64,000 nucleotides of DNA from Chitinophaga oryzae (GTDB lineage: Bacteria > Bacteroidota > Bacteroidia > Chitinophagales > Chitinophagaceae), in the NCBI RefSeq assembly GCF_012516375.2, contig NZ_CP051204.2, positions 5,580,001-5,644,000 of the forward strand, in the 5' to 3' direction. The position numbers and the translations under genes are program-made. A model generated the notes under the pieces. It saw only the letters and a program-made list of their open reading frames with translations, ran no database searches and was not told the origin of the DNA. Shown here one piece after another: positions 9,481-18,216 of the stretch; positions within the stretch are counted from its first letter, which is position 1, and every line of letters begins with the position of its first letter.

Positions 9481-10847
9481 ATGAAAAAGCTTTTTTTATA
9501 GGAGGCACTTTCTCTATTCTCTTCATTGTTTTATTTATATTTTCATGCCAGAAAAAAGAAAATGATCCAAAGTTACAAGCCTTAGACAAGGCCAATTTGT
9601 CAAATTTAAAAAATGCTAAATCATTTACCCATACGCTAAACTATGATCCGGAATGGGACACAGTTCACATAAGGGAGGCTGATTCCCTATTTCAAGTTTC
9701 AGTAGGTCGAGGCATGACAAATGCCCTAAGTAATCGATATAATTTTATAAGGCCCAAATATGACTTAGCTCAACTATATTTCCTAAATGATCAAAGAGTT
9801 CAGCTAACTGTACCTGTGGGGATAGATCGGATGAGCGGTCGAATTTTAAAAATGGTTGTATTGAAAGAAAACAAATACAAAAAAATTGCCTTTGTTGAGA
9901 AAGAACCTACTGCAGCTTGGTTTCAAACCAGCGGAAATGGCAACTATGATGAAATGACAGGTACATTAAGAATTTTTAATTCCTATGGCACCTTATTTAA
10001 AGCTTACAATGTACAAAACGGACTAGCAATTAGTGAAATTCCTGTTGGAGGAGGAACATCTATAGCACAAAAGAGTACATCCTCAAAGCCCTTACAAAAA
10101 ACTTCTTCGTCCAAACCTCTCCAATCAACCTTAGCAGGAGAATCCGATCCCGAATGGAAAGATAAAGACGATGACAACGATGGAGTACCAAATGGGGTGG
10201 ATAAGTGCCCTGGTACACCTGCAAATTTGTGGGTTGGTCCTGATGGCTGTATATTGACTATGGATATTGACGTGGTTACAGTTACTGCAAATTTTAATAG
10301 TGGATTTGTAGGATTTCCCCAGTTCTATACCTTATCGCCGACACCTCCTGGCCCAATAGAGCTGGAATCATATCCCGTAGACCCTCCCCCGGCCGGTGGA
10401 TATACTGTCACTTATAATAATAGATCAGTAGGACCTTTTGGAGATCTTTGTGGTACTTATGGCATGGCTAAAGTAGGCAATGCTTTTACAGGACAAATTA
10501 CCAATCTAAGAGAGGGTTTTGTAAATCCAACAACTGGCCAAAATTTCATTATTAGTTGGCCTAATGCTTGCATTACTGTTACTCTTAAGAATACGGCAAT
10601 TGCATCATCAAACGAATTTGTCGATGCCTTTAATTATGCAGCCTGGCGAGTTGTCCAAAATCTCAATGACGGAGTGTTGTCACCTGTACCCTCAATAGTG
10701 AAGGAAAAGCTTAGACAATATACAGTCGAAGAACTGGAAAGAAGTTGTCCAGGAAGTAAATTTACAGACGGGCCATGTTTATTAGGCGTTACCGTTCCAG
10801 TAACTGCAGCAAAACTATATAATCCTCTTACCGGTAATTGTGAATAA
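9481..10847 (+). pseudogene. Frameshifted lipoprotein with TSP3-like calcium-binding repeat
   Basis: From the ATG at 9481 the frame hits a stop after six codons, at a run of seven T (9491-9497). Adding one T gives a continuous protein of about 455 residues that starts MKKLFFIGGTFS, has a hydrophobic stretch and a lipobox ending FIFSC (Cys codon 9546-9548), and then runs to the stop at 10847. This is strong evidence for the true start. The mature protein has an unrecognised N-terminal region, a low-complexity linker (KPLQKTSSSKPLQ), one thrombospondin-type-3-like repeat (DKDDDNDGVPNGVDKCPGTP) and a C-terminal domain of about 180 residues that I do not recognise. It probably sits on the cell surface or in the outer membrane. 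The next gene starts 12 bases later, suggesting an operon. The missing T may be a real mutation, phase variation or a sequencing error. The DNA is much more AT-rich than the flanking core genes. Confidence 0.75.
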
Positions 10848-10859
10848 ATTGAATTCAAA

Positions 10860-11513
10860 ATGAGCGCTAACATTCCTTACGAATTATTACATTATGTTCA
10901 TAAATATTACCCGATTGGAATGCCTTCTGTATACAATCATCCCCGAATAAAACTTGAAAGAGATTTGATCGTTGAAAAAAAAATTAGTGATATAATCAAT
11001 GATGTACGTACCCCATGGATGGAATTGATTAATGACCTCAAGAGAAAAGAACTTGAGATATTTGATATGGCATATACACAATTTCCAAGTTTTATGTTAA
11101 AAATTAAAATTCAGGAAATAGGTAATCCTTTTGAAAACATTAGTTTTTCCAGACATCTTATTTTAATTGTTTCTCTTCTTTGTCCATTCTATACAATTTT
11201 CTTTGAGAATGAGTATACAGTAAATAATGTTAAGACTGAGGTTAGACAAATAGGGCCGAAATTCAGAATATTTTACCAAAAATTACTGCCGGAATTTTCC
11301 TTTGGCCAGGAGGAACTATTTTCATTTATACAGCAAACGACTAATTCCCATTTTGGAAGTCATACTTTTTTACATCACAGAATTCCATTTTCACATATAA
11401 TTTCAGAAAACGAACTACAACTAGAAGGTGCGCTTGTGCCTGGCCCATATCCTATTTTCTCTTATTTGTTCGACGATTCGATAAACTATAAAAATTTAGA
11501 AATTCTCAGCTAA
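10860..11513 (+). CDS. Uncharacterised soluble protein of the TSP3 cassette
   Basis: A 217-residue protein with no signal peptide and no domain I recognise. It is rich in aromatic and charged residues, has one hydrophobic stretch in the middle (RHLILIVSLLCPFYTIFF) and a His-rich patch (SHFGSHTFLHH). It begins 12 bases after the lipoprotein stop and ends 10 bases before the next gene, so the three are very probably co-transcribed. Its position after an exported protein with an unknown C-terminal domain is reminiscent of effector/immunity pairs, but nothing in the sequence proves this. Confidence 0.7.
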   Translation: MSANIPYELLHYVHKYYPIGMPSVYNHPRIKLERDLIVEKKISDIINDVRTPWMELINDLKRKELEIFDMAYTQFPSFMLKIKIQEIGNPFENISFSRHLILIVSLLCPFYTIFFENEYTVNNVKTEVRQIGPKFRIFYQKLLPEFSFGQEELFSFIQQTTNSHFGSHTFLHHRIPFSHIISENELQLEGALVPGPYPIFSYLFDDSINYKNLEILS

Positions 11514-11523
11514 ATAAAAACAC

Positions 11524-11916
11524 ATGAAAACTAAATTTATTATACGTCTCGCGGTGTTCTTTCTTTTACTGATTATGGCCTGGTTTATGAATAATTTTCC
11601 GGAAATGTTGGAAAATACTCAAAAGCTAACATTTGCCGATTTAGCATTAAGACATCCGATGTCTCTATCTAATTTTGAAAAGTCTTCAATTAAAAGAATT
11701 GGTTTTGACAGAGACGGAGACGGCGTAGAAGATAATGTTGACAAATGTCCCGACACACCCGCAAACGTTATTGTAGATGCAAATGGATGTCCATTAGACC
11801 CAGAAGAGAATGGTTGGGTTGATAGTGATCATGATGGAGTGCCAGAATGGTACGATATATGCCCTAATACTCCTCTGGGTACCCCGGTGAATACAAATGG
11901 TTGCCCAATGCGTTAG
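11524..11916 (+). CDS. Small membrane-anchored protein with two TSP3-like repeats
   Basis: A 130-residue protein. Residues 8-22 (RLAVFFLLLIMAWFM) form an N-terminal signal anchor or signal peptide without a clear lipobox. After a short linker come two thrombospondin type 3-like calcium-binding units: DRDGDGVEDNVDKCPDTPAN and DSDHDGVPEWYDICPNTP, each closed by NGCP. Such repeats are known from OmpA-like and adhesin proteins of Bacteroidota. The protein ends right after the second repeat, so it may be a stub that displays only the calcium-binding stalk. The repeat resembles that of the 9481 lipoprotein. It is 10 bases downstream of the 10860 gene. Confidence 0.75.
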   Translation: MKTKFIIRLAVFFLLLIMAWFMNNFPEMLENTQKLTFADLALRHPMSLSNFEKSSIKRIGFDRDGDGVEDNVDKCPDTPANVIVDANGCPLDPEENGWVDSDHDGVPEWYDICPNTPLGTPVNTNGCPMR

Positions 11917-11980
11917 TTTCTACGCAATCCTTTTGATCATCATATAGTCAGGCAGTATATGGTGTTTTATAACTTCTCCT

Positions 11981-12754
11981 ATGCAATCTCTTAATTCACA
12001 TTTATTCTTTAATGAACTTGGAACCCTCTTTTACTATCTTCGTAAACAAGGGTTCCAGTTTCCAAAGGTTTTCCCACGGTATCGAAACAAGCCTGTTTTG
12101 TCTGAAATGTCAATTATGGATCTTTTCACTGGTTGGCGAGATGGAGACAAGCTTTGTTTTAAAATACTCATACTATTAAATAGACTGCTATTCGATGCCC
12201 AGAAAAATCTCGATCCTGATAAATTTACAATTGTAGATAAAGCATTTTGCTCCTTTTTGAAAGGAAAGGGAAAAAATGTTTGTGGATTGGTAGGTCAACT
12301 AATCACGTTGAATTATATGACAAGTTGTGAGTCTTACAATTGTATTTGTATGGAACCACCAACTGGATGGAGCCACAACGAAGTTGAATTAGTGTTAGAA
12401 AAGCCAAACACAGAATGCCGACGTTTTGTTACAGTAAGCAATTTATTTCTAACTATACAAGTATTGAAGGATAGAGGTAACCTTACTCAGTTCCTAAGAG
12501 CTGAAATTGCAAAACCTCGATTTGAAAGAACCATTGGTGTAAAACGCAACCTGGACGATATTTACACGTTTGTATTGTGGATGGAACCATCGCTTTTAAG
12601 GTATTTAATGACTTATCCTACAGAAGAGCGAATACCTGATGACTTTCCTCCTTCAGTAAGAATATTATCTTGGAGAGTGCGTTCAGCTTCAGGAATGCCG
12701 CCACAAATAAGTTATGGGTTATCCAATTACTATAAACAGGTCATTAGTCCGTAA
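11981..12754 (+). CDS. Uncharacterised protein, end of the TSP3 cassette
   Basis: A 257-residue protein with no signal peptide and no family I recognise. It contains several Cys residues in the middle (TSCESYNCICMEPP) and is otherwise a mixed alpha/beta-looking soluble protein. It starts 64 bases after the preceding TSP3 gene, on the same strand and with the same low GC content, and is the last gene before the intact IS256 element. Like the 10860 gene it follows an exported TSP3 protein, so the cassette has the pattern exported-soluble-exported-soluble. Confidence 0.65.
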   Translation: MQSLNSHLFFNELGTLFYYLRKQGFQFPKVFPRYRNKPVLSEMSIMDLFTGWRDGDKLCFKILILLNRLLFDAQKNLDPDKFTIVDKAFCSFLKGKGKNVCGLVGQLITLNYMTSCESYNCICMEPPTGWSHNEVELVLEKPNTECRRFVTVSNLFLTIQVLKDRGNLTQFLRAEIAKPRFERTIGVKRNLDDIYTFVLWMEPSLLRYLMTYPTEERIPDDFPPSVRILSWRVRSASGMPPQISYGLSNYYKQVISP

Positions 12755-12817
12755 AAATAATTTCCTTTTTTCGCAATTTACACTCAAAGAGTTTTTCGGA
12801 ACTTACAATATCGAGAC

Positions 12818-14104
12818 TATTACATAAAGTGTGTCAGTAAAAAGTTTTTTAACTTTAAACTGACAATATGGAAAAGCAAAACTTTGATTTCGAAGCCTTC
12901 AAGAAGCAAGCGGCGAGCCGTTTGAAGAACGGGGATACGCTTTTAGGTAAGGACGGCGTGCTAACGCCGTTACTAAAGGAGTTTCTTGAAGGCGCCCTGG
13001 ATGGTGAGTTGGAAGCGCATATTGAAGATGAAGGAGATGCCAACCGTAAGAACGGCAAAGGGCGTAAACAGGTAAAGACCGCCGTTGGGTCGGTAGATAT
13101 TAACCCGCCACGCGATCGTAATGGGACATTCGAGCCTGAGATAATTCCCAAACGTCATAAAACGCTTGGGGTAGATCTGGACCGACAGATCATTTCTTTA
13201 TACGCCCGTGGAGCCAGCTACAGCGATATACGGGATCACCTGATGGATATGTATGGTCTGGAGGCTTCTACAGCCACGATAAGCCGTGTTACAGATAAAA
13301 TTCTGCCATTGATACAAGAGTGGCGCAGCCGCCCTCTTGAGCGGGTTTACCCGTTCGTCTGGCTGGATGCTATCCATTATAAGGTCCGCCATGAGGGCCG
13401 GGTTGTCAGTCGCGCTGTTTACTGCATTATCGGCCTTAATCAGGAGGGCTACAAAGAGTTGCTGGGTATGTATGTCGGGGAGAATGAAGGTGCTAAATTC
13501 TGGCTGCAGGTATTAACAGATTTACAGAATCGCGGTTTGGAAGATATCTTCATTGCCTGTATAGATAATCTTCAGGGCTTTGCTGATGCCATAGAAAGTG
13601 TCTTCCCCAAGACCGAGGTTCAGCTCTGTATCGTACATCAGATACGCAATTCTCAGAAATATCTTTCCTACAAGGATGTCAAGCCATTTATGAAAGATCT
13701 TCAAAACGTCTACAAGGCCACTACTGCTGACCAGGCAGAACGAAGCCTTGATCAGCTGGAATCTAACTGGGGAGCCAGGTATCCCAAAGTGATTGAATCC
13801 TGGCGAAAAAACTGGCCAAGATTGAGTAGCTATTTTCAGTACAACAAAGACATTCGCCGAATTATGTATACAACCAATATTATTGAAGGCTTCCACCGGC
13901 AGCTTCGCGCTGTTACAAAGTCAAAGGGCGCCTTCCAGTCGGAAGACGCCCTCATGAAGCTCTTATTCCTTGTTCAGGAGAATATATGTGCCAAATGGAA
14001 TAAACCCGTTCACAATTGGAATCAGACATTGGCCCAATTATCTATTATATTTAGTGAACGATTAAAACTTAATCTTTAATCACCCTGACACACTTTTTGT
14101 AATA
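12818..14104 (+). mobile_element. Intact IS256-family insertion sequence
   Basis: Terminal inverted repeats TATTACATAAAGTGTGTCAG (12818-12837) and its complement at 14085-14104, with one mismatch in 20, flank a single transposase gene. I see no clear 8-bp target duplication outside them. The 1287-bp size fits the family. Confidence 0.85.
12868..14079 (+). CDS. IS256-family (mutator-type) transposase
   Basis: A 403-residue, full-length mutator-type transposase. The catalytic triad is visible as D167 (FVWLDAIHYKV), D233 (IACIDNLQGF) and E340 (TTNIIEGFHRQLR), with the conserved C/H region (QLCIVHQIRNS) between the last two. Family members catalyse copy-out transposition through a circular intermediate. 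The ATG at 12868 lies 30 bases inside the left terminal repeat and the stop 5 bases before the right one. No frameshift or stop is present, so the copy should be active. It shares architecture but not close identity with the broken copy at 7213. Confidence 0.95.
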   Translation: MEKQNFDFEAFKKQAASRLKNGDTLLGKDGVLTPLLKEFLEGALDGELEAHIEDEGDANRKNGKGRKQVKTAVGSVDINPPRDRNGTFEPEIIPKRHKTLGVDLDRQIISLYARGASYSDIRDHLMDMYGLEASTATISRVTDKILPLIQEWRSRPLERVYPFVWLDAIHYKVRHEGRVVSRAVYCIIGLNQEGYKELLGMYVGENEGAKFWLQVLTDLQNRGLEDIFIACIDNLQGFADAIESVFPKTEVQLCIVHQIRNSQKYLSYKDVKPFMKDLQNVYKATTADQAERSLDQLESNWGARYPKVIESWRKNWPRLSSYFQYNKDIRRIMYTTNIIEGFHRQLRAVTKSKGAFQSEDALMKLLFLVQENICAKWNKPVHNWNQTLAQLSIIFSERLKLNL

Positions 14105-14193
14105 CTACCCAATATCTTTCATTTTCATATTGGTTAAGCAGAGGATAAAGCTACCTCTTCCTCGCTGTCTCCCTGCACTAGCAGAGAAAGACA

Positions 14194-15531
14194 TCATTCT
14201 AACATGACCGTTGAAAAATTCTCCGGTAGAAGATGAACGAATTCGGCCGCTTTGATTTTTCCATCCGGCATAAATAGGTTCCGTTCAAGGGCATTCATGT
14301 TTATACTTATATTTCGATTAGAGACCTTCGCATAAATCTGAGTAGTGCGAATGTTCGTATGTCCCAACATTTTACTGACTGTCTCCAAGGGGACGCCATG
14401 GTCTAGGCAAACTGTTGTCGCGAAAGTATGGCGCGCGATGTGAGTAGTCAGATCTATGCCTATTTCACACAGATCAGCTATTTCTTTGAGATAGCCATTA
14501 TAATGTGAATAGCTTTTAATTGGTAATAATCGATTATTCTCAATACAGTATGGGTCATTTGCATATTTATCAAGAATTGCAGCCGGAATTGGTAAAAGTG
14601 GCAGACACTCCGGATTTCCTGTTTTTTGACGATCAATTTTAATCCATCTTCTGCCATCAATCCCAAGAAAGATTGCATCACGTGAAAGGTTCTGTAATTC
14701 GGTAAACGAGTAGCCAGTAAAACATGCAAACAGAAAAACATTCCTAACATGGTCTAGTCGGTCTATCAGTTCTTTTTTGAAAATTGCAATGATCTGATAA
14801 ATAGTGAGGCAATTTCGTTTGGGTTGTCTATAAGTAGTCTTGAATGGCAACCAAGGATTGTGAGGTCTCCATTCCTGGTTCTGGGCAATTTTAAGAAGTT
14901 CTTTGGTGTTTTTAAGGTATTTCATCGCTGTATTCCTGATGATACCTTGTTTTGTTAGTAGATAGTGCAGAAAATCCTCTGCATGGCTGTATTTGAATGC
15001 TGAAAGTGGAACATCCCATTTGCCAAATTTGAATTGTAGGAATTTACGGAGTTTTCCTTTAGTCACTTTCCATCTTCTTAGAGTTTTCTCAGATCGTAAC
15101 CCGGCTTTTACCAAACAGGCGAACTTACTGTACTTAAAATTACAAACTTGCATGATTGTCCGTTCTGGCGCTGTTGGTTGTACCCCATTGCTTTTCTCAA
15201 CTTCAAGCAGTCCTTTATAGGAGCGCTTTAACAGCTCCGGCGTCACTGATTCATATTTTTGAGCTAAAAAGAAATAGTGGGTCTTAAGATCAGTGAGGAT
15301 TTGGGTAATGGAGGAGTAAAGAAGGGCCGCTTCTTTTTTGTTGGGGTGGGAATCCAAACAGACGTTTTCTTGATTTTGGTTCCAGTAAGAAGGAAAAACC
15401 TTTTGTCCAAGTGACATTTCTGAGCGGACGCCATTAATGGTAAGGCGAACCGTGATGGGTACTTGGCCATCTGCGCTTGCCTTGGATTTTTCCAATAGGA
15501 AAAGCACTGAAAGATGTTCATTGACTTTCAT
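14194..15531 (-). CDS. Tyrosine recombinase, IntDOT-like integrase
   Basis: The frame is open upstream to 15618, but the ATG at 15531 (MKVNEHLSVLFLLEKSKA) fits the family start, giving 445 residues. There is an N-terminal Arm/SAM-like region and a C-terminal phage-integrase catalytic domain. Visible catalytic residues are H364 and R367 (HIARHTF), H391 (LGHTNIRTT) and the nucleophile Y400. Where most family members have TGLR with the first catalytic Arg, this protein has TGYS, so that Arg is replaced by Ser275. Loss of this Arg is known from IntDOT, the integrase of the Bacteroides conjugative transposon CTnDOT. The gene points away from the tRNA-Lys island and sits just outside its left att site, so it may be left from another element that used the same region. 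Confidence 0.88.
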   Translation of the reverse strand: MKVNEHLSVLFLLEKSKASADGQVPITVRLTINGVRSEMSLGQKVFPSYWNQNQENVCLDSHPNKKEAALLYSSITQILTDLKTHYFFLAQKYESVTPELLKRSYKGLLEVEKSNGVQPTAPERTIMQVCNFKYSKFACLVKAGLRSEKTLRRWKVTKGKLRKFLQFKFGKWDVPLSAFKYSHAEDFLHYLLTKQGIIRNTAMKYLKNTKELLKIAQNQEWRPHNPWLPFKTTYRQPKRNCLTIYQIIAIFKKELIDRLDHVRNVFLFACFTGYSFTELQNLSRDAIFLGIDGRRWIKIDRQKTGNPECLPLLPIPAAILDKYANDPYCIENNRLLPIKSYSHYNGYLKEIADLCEIGIDLTTHIARHTFATTVCLDHGVPLETVSKMLGHTNIRTTQIYAKVSNRNISINMNALERNLFMPDGKIKAAEFVHLLPENFSTVMLE

Positions 15532-15731
15532 GACACACAAAGTTTTTAGGTTTTTGAATGGCCTAAAACCGCTTAATTCAATATTTCCCGTGGTTGGGGG
15601 AATTTCCAAGGGTACCAAATATACTGTCGAAAGAGTGGTACCCGAATAGGTACCCTTCGACTCTGTGATACTTTGTGCTTTTTTGAGTGGAAAATTTATT
15701 CGAATTGGAGAAATTCGGTGATTTTGACACT
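15532..15731. other. Leader region of the minus-strand integrase
   Basis: The stretch holds repeated GGTACC/GGTACCC boxes between about 15608 and 15655, inside a GTCGAA...TTCGAC inverted pair. This could be integrase binding or core-site DNA, but I have no second copy to compare. Confidence 0.3.
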
Positions 15732-15757
15732 AAAAAAGCCATCCTGTGGATGGCTTT
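15732..15757 (-). terminator. Orphan tRNA-Lys terminator
   Basis: Read on the minus strand this is AAAGCCATCC-ACA-GGATGGCTTTTTT, a textbook intrinsic terminator. It abuts the left 16-bp att repeat, which is the 3' end of the tRNA-Lys gene, so it was probably the original terminator of that tRNA and was moved about 10.6 kb away by the island insertion. Confidence 0.75.
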
Positions 15758-15772
15758 GTGATCCCGCTGGGA
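15757..15772. repeat. Left attachment site (attL) of the tRNA-Lys island
   Basis: The 16-mer TGTGATCCCGCTGGGA is identical to 26325-26340, where it forms the 3' end of the tRNA-Lys gene (minus strand). Outside the 16 bases the two sites differ. Confidence 0.88.
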
Positions 15773-15896
15773 TTACAGAAGTCAGGAAAAGCCTTACACA
15801 ACTTTACTTAGTTTTACTTTTATCGATTGATTTTCAACATTTTATAACACCGACCAATTTTTCAAAGTCCTACCTTTATAACGGTTAACAGCATTG

Positions 15897-15920
15897 AACT
15901 CGACTAAAAACTCAACTAAA
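15897..15920 (+). repeat. Left arm-type repeat of the integrase
   Basis: Two CTCRACTAAA boxes in a 24-bp unit (15897-15920) match the 24-bp unit at 26261-26284 with three differences, in the same orientation. They sit inside the two element ends, as expected for integrase arm sites. Confidence 0.6.
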
Positions 15921-15931
15921 ATTTTTTGAGT

Positions 15932-17293
15932 ATGCTGTTACCAATCAAACTTATCTGCCCAAAGGGCAAAGTGCGCAAAGATAGCACCTGTATTGTATTT
16001 ATCCAATATTGCGGGGCTAAAACGGTTCTCCTGAACACGGAAATCGCCATTCCTCCTAAATACTGGAACCGGAAGTTCCACCGTATTACCCCTGACCTTC
16101 CAGCCGCATACGGAACCGCTGACGCCCTAAACGGCCAGCTGGCGGCCCTGCTACGAAAAGCGAACGACATTATTACCCATGCAGTGAAAAAGAAAGTACC
16201 GGATATACCCACCTTTGTAAAAAAGACCTTCCACCCTGCCTTCGACACGGCCACGCTGGAAGAAAAGGCCCAGCAAGCCGCGGCACTCGACCCTAAAACC
16301 AATCTTGACCTGATTTTCCAGATAGAGGACTATATTAAATGCAAGCGGGATAAGGTTTCGGCGGGTATGCTGAATGTGTATAAGAACATGAAAGACCATA
16401 TCGCAGCCTTTCAGGAACACCGGAGAGCTGCTATAACATTCGATTCCTTTGACTTTAACCTGTATGAAAGCCTTGTCAATTATCTGACTTACGACTATGT
16501 TCAACGCCGGAGATCGGAGGTTATTGACGGTAAAAAGGAACAGATAAAAGGGCTAAAAACCTCCACCATAGGTAAAACTATTAAACAGCTTCGTATATTC
16601 CTGCGGGATAGGATGCGCCGTAAAATCATCGCCCCTATTGATTTATCCGACTTTAAAATACTGGATGAGGATGCCGATGCTGTATACCTGTCTTGGCCCG
16701 AAATTGCCCGGATTTATCAGGCAGACCTATCCGAAAAGCCCCATCTGACAAAATATCGGGACTTATTTGTACTTGGCTGCCTGACAGGGTTAAGGTTTTC
16801 CGATTTTTCGTCTATCCAGCCGGAGGACGTGCGGAAAGGGTCACTATATAAGAAGCAGGAAAAATCTGATCATTGGGTTGTGGTGCCATTGAGGGACGCG
16901 GCGGAAGAAATATTGCTTAAGCGATTTAACCGTCAGATTCCCGCAGTCAGTAACCCCGAATTTAACAGACATATCAAAGAAGCAGCACAACTGGCGGGCA
17001 TTTGCGAGTTAATAAAGTTCTCCCATAAAAAGGGAAATAAAGACATAGTACAAGTAAAGCCCAAACATGAGTGGATAACCTCACACACCTGCCGCCGCTC
17101 CTTCTGTACCAACGAATTTTTGGCAGGAACACCTGTAGAGCTGATAATGAAGATCAGTGGCCATAAAAGCCTGCGCGATTTTTACCGGTACATCAGGATT
17201 ACACCGGAGGAAGCGGGCCGGAAGATCAGGGAAATATGGGAAAAACGGGGCGATATTGGTATCACAGCTACAACTTTGGTGAATGTAGGATAG
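15932..17293 (+). CDS. Tyrosine recombinase, island integrase
   Basis: A 453-residue phage-integrase family protein from the ATG at 15932; an in-frame TTG lies six bases upstream. All catalytic residues are visible: R288 (CLTGLRFSDF), H385 and R388 (SHTCRRSF), H411 (ISGHKS) and Y420 (DFYRYI). The N-terminal Arm-DNA-binding domain (residues 3-90) and a SAM-like core-binding domain (about 120-225) are present. The gene lies 160 bp from the left att site and reads inward, typical of integrative elements that use a tRNA 3' end. It should catalyse recombination between the element attP and the tRNA-Lys site. It ends 12 bases before a strong hairpin. Confidence 0.95.
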   Translation: MLLPIKLICPKGKVRKDSTCIVFIQYCGAKTVLLNTEIAIPPKYWNRKFHRITPDLPAAYGTADALNGQLAALLRKANDIITHAVKKKVPDIPTFVKKTFHPAFDTATLEEKAQQAAALDPKTNLDLIFQIEDYIKCKRDKVSAGMLNVYKNMKDHIAAFQEHRRAAITFDSFDFNLYESLVNYLTYDYVQRRRSEVIDGKKEQIKGLKTSTIGKTIKQLRIFLRDRMRRKIIAPIDLSDFKILDEDADAVYLSWPEIARIYQADLSEKPHLTKYRDLFVLGCLTGLRFSDFSSIQPEDVRKGSLYKKQEKSDHWVVVPLRDAAEEILLKRFNRQIPAVSNPEFNRHIKEAAQLAGICELIKFSHKKGNKDIVQVKPKHEWITSHTCRRSFCTNEFLAGTPVELIMKISGHKSLRDFYRYIRITPEEAGRKIREIWEKRGDIGITATTLVNVG

Positions 17294-17304
17294 CTGGTAA
17301 CGAA

Positions 17305-17340
17305 AAAGGTGTTGTTTCAAAAATCTGAAACAACACCTTT
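17305..17340. terminator. Bidirectional terminator between integrase and next gene
   Basis: A perfect 15-bp stem (AAAGGTGTTGTTTCA, 17305-17319, with its complement at 17326-17340) around a 6-base loop, between two convergent genes. A/T runs flank both sides. Confidence 0.85.
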
Positions 17341-17356
17341 GACAAACTCAACAAGT

Positions 17357-17650
17357 TCACTCGGCTTGCATTGAGGCAACAAGGGTTTCCACTTCCTGTA
17401 CCAGGTTCTTGCTCACTATTTCCGCAATTTGGCAGGCCTTATACTTTTCTGCGTTGCTTAAATCTGCCACGCGCACACGCCCATTTCCTAGTTGCAATTC
17501 CCGCATCTTACGGTAAAATGTGGGTTCACTAAAACCACATTCTTCACACATACGCGCTCTAAATACTGCGCTTGCGTTGAAAAACGCCATGTACAAAACT
17601 CTTAGTGGATTAGGATTCAATTCATCCTGAAAGGAATAAATGTATTTCAT
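17357..17650 (-). CDS. Small HTH-like protein of the island
   Basis: A 97-residue protein starting MKYIYSFQDEL. The segment CEECGFSEPTFYRKMRELQL (about residues 35-54) looks like a helix-turn-helix in which a recognition helix follows SEPTFYRK. The rest is helical. It could be a small DNA-binding regulator or an accessory factor. It follows the 17662 gene on the same strand with an 11-base gap, so they probably form one transcript, ending at the 17305-17340 hairpin. The family is not recognised. Confidence 0.65.
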   Translation of the reverse strand: MKYIYSFQDELNPNPLRVLYMAFFNASAVFRARMCEECGFSEPTFYRKMRELQLGNGRVRVADLSNAEKYKACQIAEIVSKNLVQEVETLVASMQAE

Positions 17651-17661
17651 AATATATAACT

Positions 17662-18216
17662 TTAAAAACTTAAATCAATTAGTCTAAGACGGGTAAAGAA
17701 ATCTTTGAAATAGCTTAAACTGATTCTGAGCGATAAGCTGTCAAACAGGGATTCTTCATACTTAAACAGGATTGCTGAATAGCCATCAAAGAATTGTTCC
17801 ATCTCGTCAACGTCAACTTCCGACCGGTATTCTTCCAGATTAGCCAAATGCACCTGTAACTCATTACCCAGTGAATTGTTGAGATTAGTCAGGTTATCCC
17901 GTATCAGGGCTTCTTTCATGGAGAAGGCCGCGTTTATTGTATTCATGAAAAACCGGCAAAAAAGTATGGCCTGATTCCTCTGGCGCATACCCCACCCGTC
18001 CGCCTCTGAACTTGACAAAACAATGGTGAATAGCTCCCAGCAGTATTCAGTAAGGCTTTGCTTGGTGGTGTAAAGGGTGATTTTCTTTAAATCGGTTAAC
18101 AGATCAGCCATCGTAAAATGTTTAAAGTGATAAATAAACCTTGTCAGCAACGGTTTTTCGGCCTTAATTATGGAACTGACAATAGCATTCCAGCCGACAA
18201 TTGCCGACAAAATCAT
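17662..18216 (-). CDS. Uncharacterised island protein
   Basis: Up to 184 residues. The first 35 codons are less convincing, and the internal Met before ADLLTDLKKI (residue 36, about 18111) is a plausible start, giving about 149 residues. It is predicted to be helical and soluble; no domain is recognised. It is in a pair with the 17357 gene. The sequence upstream of its possible starts is the folded stretch 18285-18389, which could belong to its 5' untranslated leader if transcription starts far upstream. Confidence 0.55.
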   Translation of the reverse strand: MILSAIVGWNAIVSSIIKAEKPLLTRFIYHFKHFTMADLLTDLKKITLYTTKQSLTEYCWELFTIVLSSSEADGWGMRQRNQAILFCRFFMNTINAAFSMKEALIRDNLTNLNNSLGNELQVHLANLEEYRSEVDVDEMEQFFDGYSAILFKYEESLFDSLSLRISLSYFKDFFTRLRLIDLSF

